A DNA stretch of 64,000 bases from Miscanthus floridulus (Eukaryota > Streptophyta > Magnoliopsida > Poales > Poaceae), in assembly GCF_019320115.1 (NCBI RefSeq), contig NC_089587.1:102140166-102204165 (forward strand), in the 5' to 3' direction. Each line of letters opens with the position of its first letter. The first letter of the stretch is position 1. Below, piece after piece: positions 56,414 through 64,000 of this stretch. The position numbers were made by a program, and so were the translations under genes. The notes beneath the pieces were generated by a model. The model saw only the letters and a program-made list of their open reading frames with translations. It made no database searches and was not told the origin of the DNA.

Positions 56414-59006
56414 TCAAAAGAACGGAAATGCTTCGTCCGGAGGAGAATATGTGCCTCCACCACTTGCTGTTCCATCCACTCCATTTGGAGTTCCATCTGC
56501 ATGGCTATGGAATTCTCCACGAGCAATCCTACTTATAGTTTCATCTGGAGTTTCGGTTCTAACACTTGAGCCAAAGGTACCGACCTGTGATAGTAAAGCA
56601 ATCAAAATTTTAGAAAAACAACTTGTTGTGTTATAAATTGTGTAGGTTCAGTTTTCAAATGTATTGAACAGTAAAGAATGCATTGATGTATCCATGTGCA
56701 TAAAAATTATTTTATAGACACGGCAGTAGCTGCATTTTTTTCGATGCTACTGCGGTGTATCTACCTCCTCCAACTCTATCCACAGTGACATGCTCAGCTT
56801 GCTTAGTAGATGCATATGCATTTCTACATGAAGTAGGACATACAGCATAAAGATGCAAAACACAACAAACTGTGACGGCCATAGATATTAAAATTCCAGC
56901 ATTCCATCAATCTAGCATAAACATCCATAGCTTTCTAAAGATTGCTGCAACTAATATATATTTGTTATGGTACTTTCACAGCTAACATATAATTGTTATG
57001 ATACTGTACAAGTTAGCTCTGTGTGAGCATGATACTTGAGATATTCCAAGGCACTGTTCAACTAAAACTCAATTAATGTCAAAATACCTCATAATTTAAT
57101 GCTAAAAGTTCTGCAGACTTACATTTTCATGAGACAGATTTGGAGTAGGCGAAATAGCATATGTTGGAGGCTGAGGTGGGGGAGGCATGAGAGGAGGAAC
57201 AGCTGCGAGAGGCATACCAGTTTGGAGAGCAACCGACTACAGTTTAATAATAGAAAGCAGCTAAATTAAAAGCAACTAAATTGACACTAAAGTGAACACA
57301 TAGGGCTGTATGACATATCTCACCTCCATAAACTTTTGCATGTTTTCATTATGAGTATGTACCATTCTTGCCCAATTCGACATATTTTGGGCATATTCCT
57401 TAGCCAAACGACCATCACTTGCTTCTTTCCTCATACGGTCCTCCTCCTCTTGACGTTGATGCCTAGTAGCCATGATCGAGGCACGACCTCTTTTCAAATC
57501 AGCAAGGACTTCTCTATCATTGATGGTCCCATTAAAAGTGGCCCATTTGCCATGTGGCCTACCACAAGTGCATTCATAGAGAGCTCTAGGATCCACCGAA
57601 GAGTGCAACCAATCAAAATCCGGTCCATTTAACTCAATGGCCTTAGCTTTGTATTTTTCCTGTCCAATGTGTGTATATGTATATGATTGTGTGAACATTT
57701 GCAAAATAAGTAAAATGAAAATTCTACAAAATTGGAAAATCAGCATCTAGCAATTACCAAGCATGAAGTCGCTTCTTCTGTGTTTAGTGAAGTAATATCT
57801 TCATGATTTGAGCCTCTATGAGTATGTACCCATGCCGCAATATCAGATATTTCTCTTCCGAGTTTCTTGGACTACATTTGAATGTATATGAAATTAGTTG
57901 TCTATTTCCTACAAAAGAGTATCTCATAGAAAATTAGCAAGGTGAACACTAACCATCTTCTGTCGTATTGTTGCGATAGAGTTGGATCCTCCTTTGTGAG
58001 GTTTAAATTTACGACTGAGATGATTTGCACGATTTTTCTCTGACTTCTTCATGAATTCAGGACTGCTCCATTCCATGGCCAAAACTTCCCAGCATTCTAG
58101 TATGCACCAAGGAGGACGTTGTGCAATGTACTCATCCCTCGTCAAATAGAATTGCCCAGCAATTTTGTCACAGATTGTTCTTTTCTCTACTTTTCGAAAA
58201 TGCTCTACTGTAGCTGTAATTCTTGCATAATACATGATGCTCCCCAGGAGTACAGAGCAGCAGACACCAACATGTTCTCTTGAAGCCTCTTCTTTGACTG
58301 GATCGAATCTAAACCTTCTCTGCATAGAACAAGCAAAAACATAAGAGAGCTCTAGGACCCCAACTTAATAACTGTTATGAGCTGGTTCTGTTAAAATCAG
58401 ACTTTGCATGAACCTAATAGCACAAGTGCATGAACCTATAGCAGGAAAGTAGCTGGTACCCAAGATAGAAGTAGAGAATTACCCAAAACCCTTCAGCAAC
58501 TAAATCAGCTTTAGATTTTCCAGAGTCGTCCTTGGCTGCTTGATAATGTTTCCATGTGGATGCCACCATGGTCTTGCCTTTGTACTGAACCAAACCAGGA
58601 TGCTACTTCTTCAATAAACATGTTAACACACTTGAAGGAGTCCTTCCTTCTACCACAGTCCAGTGCCTCCAAAAATAATCAAACAAATCAATTAGCGATA
58701 TCAAATGAGTGTTGGGTTGCATAAATATGACAATGCAAGATTACAAACTCACGAGTTTCCTTCCGGCTCAATCAATGGATGATCTTGCTCATTGGGAATA
58801 GTGGGGGGAAGATCTGCACATCCTCGTAAATAGCCAATTCCAGTTCCAGTTTGCTGATCTTCTGCATTAGAATCAGCAGGACCATTCAGACTCGAAATCG
58901 TGACCTCCCTAGAAGCATTGGAAGATTGACTGCGTAACACTCTATGTGTGAGTGTCATCCCTGAAAATATGATGCAGCAACCATGAGTAAGTGTACTGGA
59001 AAACAA
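56414..59006 (-). pseudogene. Second CACTA gene (Ptta/En/Spm plant transposase, TnpA-like)
   Basis: On the minus strand coding blocks are separated by introns or breaks. HRVLRSQSSNASREVTISSL lies near 58940. The conserved core is RRFRFDPVKEEASREHVGVC, FRKVEKRTICDKIAGQFYL and SEKNRANHLSRKFKPHKGGS (57950-58325). Then follow KLGREISDIAAWVHTHRGSN, ELNGPDFDWLHSSVDPRALY and a charged coiled coil (QRQEEEDRMRKEAS, near 57450). A last exon reads VRTETPDETISRIARGEFHS (56414-56605). This matches the plant transposase family of En/Spm elements, thought to bind subterminal repeats. A stop follows SSVLTCLLKK near 58600. Exon ends are not all resolved. Confidence 0.7.
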
Positions 59007-59063
59007 TTAAAATAATGCAAGTATGAAAATGGTTGGAACAAAATAAATGTATTACTTCTCCCA

Positions 59064-62000
59064 TCAAAAGTCATCAGGATCTTGGAATTTCACTTGTGTG
59101 GCATCAAGAAAATATTCTGTATTATACCCCTCATGTTCTTCAACTGGTGGCTCATTGTCTACTGTCACACCATTTCGTTGTTTGGTCAGCATGGAAATTT
59201 CATTTGGATCATTGATCTCATCAAAGCCATCACTAATCGTGATATCATCTAAGCCAAGTCCAATGTCTATGACGAATTCACCGTCTAAACCATCTTCTTG
59301 AAAGGTATCCACACATGGTGATTCTTCATTATCATACTCATCCATTGTAGGAATAGACAAGTTTGAAAGGGGGCTGACCTTGTATGCAACCCACCAGTCC
59401 TTAAGGCTTGCACTAGACTTACATGGATAAGGAAGATAATACACTTGCTTCACTTGGCTAGCAAGAACAAAAGGTTCGTTCGCTGGATTACAAGAAGCAT
59501 GGGCAACTTCGACTAGTCCAACCCTTTGTAATTGCCTCACTCCATTAATTGGGTGGAACCAATGACAATCAAACAAAACTTGGCTGAATTCACTACCACC
59601 ATCAAACTTCAACTCAATTATGTCTTTGATAATGCCGTAGTACTGAAGCTCATTGTTGCTATCATCAAAACTAACAGCAAGCACCCCGGTGTTGGTGGTA
59701 GTCATGTTCCCTCTAGATTTTTCATACTTTTCAGATCTAAATCTGTACCCATTAACCTCATAAATATCATATGACCTAACCTTGAGGCCACAACCACGTG
59801 ATAAATGACGTAGCTCACTAGGTATGCTTGCATCCATGTCACACTAAAATGTTACAATTGAAACTAACATGTAATTAACAATTTAATAGAATGTTGAAAC
59901 CTGTATAGAAATTAAGAAAATAGCTAGTACCAGGCTTCTAAACCAATCCAACAAGTCTGGTTTCCCATTGCCAGCACCATTCATCCTTAAATTATCTAGT
60001 TGTTTCTGATTTGGTGGTCTTGCACGTCTCCATTGCTCTTGTTCAAATTTTCTATGGATTATGCCAGGAGATTAATTATGATCAATAAGAATTAGTATTT
60101 TGTTTGTCAAAGTTGGTGTGCTTACTGTACAAATTCCTCCATTTCAATCATGTTTGTGAAGATATAAATCATTGTTATCTTGTACTCTTCAAACGTTAGA
60201 AACCTTGTCACTCCTCTACCGCTCTTCCATCCACGCACTTGAAACAAGCTAAGGGTACAATCTGATGGAGGACCACTTTGAGCATAACGTTGTGGACGAT
60301 TTCGGGAGCTCGGTATGAGTTGAGGTAAGTACAATGATGTAAAGTAAGAGATCTCCTCAACTAGGCAGCCTTCCACTATTGAGGCTTCAACATGAGCCTT
60401 GTTACGGACTTTTGCCCTAACTTTTTTTAGTAACCTACAAAAGATTAAATTAGTTGTTTTCCTATGACAAGGCAGAAAGATAAATAATAGGTGTTCTAAG
60501 TTTATACCTCTCAACTCCATACATCCATGTATACTTTACTGGGCCTCCTACCCTAACTTGATATGGAAGGTGCACCAGAAGATGCTCCATTGAATTGAAG
60601 AAACCTGGTGGAAAGATTTTTTCCAATTTGCAAAGAATAACAGGTATGCTTGCTTCCAGTTGACATATCTGGGCATAGTCAACCTCCTTTGCACAAAGGA
60701 CTCTAAAAAAGTAACTTAGCTCAGCTAATGTTTCCCATATGTCATCCTTGACAAAACCTCGCATCATCACAGGTAGTAGACGCTCAATGAATATATGGAA
60801 GTCATGACTCTTCATGCCGTTTATCCGTAGTGTATCCATGTTTACCCCTCTCCTTAAGTTTGCTACATAGCCATCAGGGAATTTGATGTCCATAAACCAC
60901 TGCATTACATCCTTTTTTTGGTCTCTTTTCAGGGAAAATGGTGCTCTAGGTCTATCCCATTTATCATTTGGCTTCTCAATTAGATTGAGATGTTTTCTGT
61001 TGCACATCAAGGCTTGGTCAAGATGAGCCTTATTATTATCCTTGGTTTTATCACCAATGTCAAGACATGTGTAGAAAATAGCTTCTGCTACATTTTTTTC
61101 CGTATGCATAACATCAATGTTATGTGGACATAGAAGTTCAGGGAAATATGGCAACTCCCACAGGAATGGGATGTGAGTCCAATTGTGAGTAGTGCCATAA
61201 CCATCAAAAGATTTATCTTTCACTTCATTCATGTATTCTTGCACCTCTACCCCAGTTAATCGACGTGGAGGTATGTCATGAACTGCTACACCCTTTCTAA
61301 ATGCATTCTTCTGGTCTCTAAATTCATGGTTAGCTGGTAGAAATCTTCTATGGCAATCAAACCAACTATACTTGCGCCCATTTGGTAGCCAAGTGCTATC
61401 CACATCTGCCATGCAATCGATACATGCCAACCCACCATGTGTAGACCATCCAGAGAACATGCCCAACCCAGGATAGTCATGAATGGAATTATGATATGAA
61501 ACCTTCATTGTAAATTTTCTCTTTGAAAAACTATCATAGGTTTCTACTCCTGCCTAAGCTTTCTTCATCTCATCTACTAGTGGTCGCATGAACACATTCA
61601 AATTTTTACCGGGATGCTCTGGTCCAGGAATCACTAGACTAAGAAATATGTTTTCCTCCTTCATGCAAAGAGCTGGTGGCAAGTTCAAAGGAATCACGAA
61701 AACTGGCCAACAAGAATATTTAGATTTTCCAAATCCAAATGGATTGAAGACATCTGTTGCCATAGCAATACGAACATTCCTAGCCTCCGCTGCAAACTCT
61801 AGGCAGACTGTATTGAAATGTGTCCAAGCCTCAGCATCAGATGGGTGGACCATAACATTTGGGTTGTCACGCCTACCCTCCTTGTGCCACCGCATGTGCT
61901 TTGCGGTTTTGGGCTCCATGTATAGCCGCTGCAACCTTGGTATGAATGGAAGATAACGTAGAACCTTACGTGGTATTGGCTTTCGCTTACGCCCTGTTGA

Positions 62001-62713
62001 TGGCTCAACAACTACATATCGGCTTTCCCCACAGAAATCACATTTTTCCTTATTTATATCTTCTCCGTAGTATATCATACAATTGTTTTCACAAGCATCT
62101 ATGGCATTTTCAGACCTTTGAGAAGAGTTGTGCACTCATAAAATGTTTTTGGCATTTTATGGTTCTCAGGCAGGACATCATCAAATAGATTCAATATTTT
62201 ATTAATGCATTCTACACCAAGGTTATGTTGTGATTTAACTGCCATTAACCGAGCAACTGCGGTTAGCTATGCAACACTAGTGTAGTTATGTACGGGCTCT
62301 TGTGAAGCTTCCAACATGACATAAAATGCCTTTGCATCAGCTGGGGGTTCATCTTCAGCACTAACAGTATGCATTGCATCGCCAATATCAGCTAACATTT
62401 CATCTAAACCATTAGCAGTATCATTGGCATTCTCCAATGTGGGCTCACTAAAAGGTTTCTCTCCATGTTCAGTCCAAATAGTATATCCAGGTGTAAAACC
62501 TCTTTTACACAAATGCAAGCTCATGATAGGTCTCCTTCGTCTAACTCTATTGTCGCAATCTGAACATGGGCAAAGTACTCCAAATTTTTGAGAATCAAGA
62601 ACAAGACTGAAAGCATGGTCTAGAAAAGCATTTGTCTTCTGCACCCACTCATGTGAATGACAACCATTGTCATTCCACCCTTCGTACATCCAACTACGGT
62701 CTTCTATTGACAT
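59064..62713 (-). pseudogene. CACTA transposase (TNP2-like), broken
   Basis: The gene starts MSIEDRSWMYEGWNDNGCHS at 62713, a transposase-associated zinc-binding domain with CPCSDCDNRV. The TNP2 core follows: ENNCMIYYGED, CDFCGESRY, RKVLRYLPFIPRLQRLYMEP, then DYPGLGMFSGWSTHGGLACI, YFPELLCPHNIDVMHTEKNV and LPYQVRVGGPVKYTWMYGVE. An intron (about 60436-60512) leads to AHVEASIVEGCLVEEISYFT. A C-terminal domain is at 59064-59837 (DUF4216-type, QVLFDCHWFHP). Lesions: TAG near 62265, a frame change near 62105 and TAG at 61554 that fits loss of a tryptophan codon. The enzyme would cut at the element ends. Confidence 0.85.
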
Positions 62714-64000
62714 GGCTAGTTATTGTAGCAATAATAAACCCCTGTTCAATATCTAAAACCCTGAGCAAACCCATAGATAACAATTTGTGCTACTAAAAAT
62801 TAATAATTTAGTACAAATGTATGGAAGAGATGTGAAAAGATAAATCTGCTTCTCACCTTCAAGCTTCTCTTGCATAGCAGCACAGATGTAGATCCCTGCC
62901 TTCTTTATCGCATTTGAGTCTTTCTTACAAAGCCAAGATCTTCTCCTCCTACTTCAAACTGAAGTTTGCATAATGGAAAGGCAAAGTATATTAGTTCCAG
63001 ATCTGAATGACTAATATTCAGAGCGGATAATGGTCTAAATTAGCATGTAGAGCCTATGAGCAGACAACTAGTAGTGCAGTAATATTTTGTATCACAAACA
63101 AGAAATCAAGCGCACAGTTATTGAATCTGAATAAATGTGAAATGGTATATTTCTCTAGTCCATCAAGCGGAATTATTAGTTTGCACCATAACTTACATAT
63201 TTCCTAGTTAAAATTCAGTAGCTTATAACTCACTAGCCAGTCTACCTGAATTTCTATTTTTTTTGGAAATGACCAAAGATTAGTTCAGGACCAAACAAAT
63301 TTAGCAATTACAATAGTCTCTGCACCACTCAAGTCAATTAAACAGTTCCTGATTGTTTTTAGGAAGTATAAGAAATGCAAAACACAACATAAAGGCTGCA
63401 GGTGCATCACACATGAGCAATATATACATCTTAATTGTTGGTTAAATCCATGTAGTAGATTCGTATCTCACTTTGAGCCATTATTCAGTAGCACGAAAGA
63501 AATAGGAAGCACATCTCCTTGTCAGTAACACAGCAGCACGCAGCAGGGGTATTGCCAATTCCTACCTTCTTGCCAACACAATGACAGGCCACTGGCACCT
63601 CCACAGGACAACAGCATGCCACCAGCACCTCCGCAGGGCAACGGCAAGCCACCAGCACCTCTGCAGGTTCTCCTTGCCTCCACTGCAGGTCCTTCTTTCA
63701 TCCAAATCAGCACCTCCCTCGCCTCCTGCAGCACCCTAGAAGGTTCTCCTCGCCTCCTCCGTAGGTCCTTCTTGCCACCTCGGCAGCCCGCTTGGGTCAC
63801 GAAATTGGGATGGGGGCAAAGGAATAGCTAGGGCTGGGTGGTGCTAGGCTTGGGGTGCTTGCAGATCCAGCGAGGGCAGTGAATTTGGGAGGCACCCCAT
63901 TGGATGGGTTGGGGCAGCGGTAGGAAGCTTTGGTGGCGGCGCACTAGATTGGGATGGCGGGAGAGCTTTGGGGCAGCAATGGGAGAAGATTTGGTGCGCG
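62714..64000. other. 5' region of the CACTA transposase gene
   Basis: No gene is seen. The first part is AT-rich. From about 63590 the sequence becomes GC-rich, with repeats of CCACCAGCACCTCCGCAGGG (63610-63670) and of TTCTCCTCGCCTCC. These look like the GC-rich leader or first exon of the transposon. The element's terminus is not reached. Confidence 0.5.

Larger units (their letters stand above)
55742..64000 (-). mobile_element. CACTA (En/Spm) element with transposase genes, cut by the window edge
   Basis: The left end starts CACTACTAGAATGAACGAG at 55742. About 290 bp of subterminal repeats built on TTTCCCTAGGG in both orientations follow. Two minus-strand genes lie inside: a TNP2-type transposase and a Ptta/En/Spm-type protein. 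The other terminus is not seen before 64000, so length and TSD cannot be given. The genes are read toward the visible end, which is therefore the element's 3' end. Stops and a frameshift in the TNP2-type gene suggest it is no longer autonomous. Confidence 0.9.

Noticed and set aside
1..64000. rRNA or tRNA genes
   Set aside because: I saw no rRNA sequence. The only pol III box pairs recognised belong to the SINE at 16134-16449.

Overview
This is nuclear DNA from a grass, most likely a panicoid such as sorghum, sugarcane or Miscanthus. The inference rests on spliced plant genes and on CACTA, Sirevirus, Ale/Retrofit copia, Tat-type gypsy, TRIM, SINE and MITE families typical of grasses. I recognise no bacterial, organellar or exogenous viral genes. 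Apart from two or three host-gene loci, the window is nested transposable elements (TEs), and most boundaries are fixed by terminal motifs plus target-site duplications (TSDs).

Layout. 1-676: flanking repeat debris. 677-11750: a short non-autonomous CACTA element (TSD TGC) swollen by two insertions. One is a gag-only gypsy-type LTR element on the minus strand (1303-9779) that itself carries a 739-bp TRIM (7037-7775, TSD AAGTG). The other is a solo Sirevirus-like LTR (9836-11149). About 11847-26301: a MITE and an older LTR split by a complete but dead Sirevirus (12904-25152, TSD AGAGT), which carries a tRNA-derived SINE (16134-16449, 14-bp TSD). 26302-29432: gene debris (a DUF26-type pseudogene, a LINE fragment, MITEs). 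29753-31383: the only apparently intact host gene, a five-exon XRI1-like gene on the plus strand. 31384-33309: MITE-rich spacer with a minimal poly(A) insertion scar. 33310-51560: an Ale/Retrofit copia (TSD CTTAT) split by a 13.3-kb Tat-type gypsy (36397-49686, TSD GTGGC) that carries an antisense accessory gene. 51684-53863: a HAK/KUP potassium-transporter pseudogene on the minus strand, with four disabling lesions. 54616-55741: (TA)n microsatellites, an element with terminal inverted repeats inserted in (TA)n, and 185-bp tandem repeats. 55742-64000: one end and the transposase genes of an En/Spm-type CACTA that runs off the right edge.

How the parts relate. In the copia and in the TRIM-bearing gag, the two halves of the host reading frame stay in phase if the insert plus one TSD copy is discounted, which supports the insertion order. 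All TE genes seen are broken by stops or frameshifts. I found no convincing new biological system. The most unusual points are an LTR-divergence order opposite to the nesting order at the copia/gypsy pair, a 20-bp poly(A) stub with a perfect 14-bp TSD, repeated PPT-like modules in the gypsy, near-palindromes scattered through the Sirevirus, and an element sitting inside a (TA)n tract.
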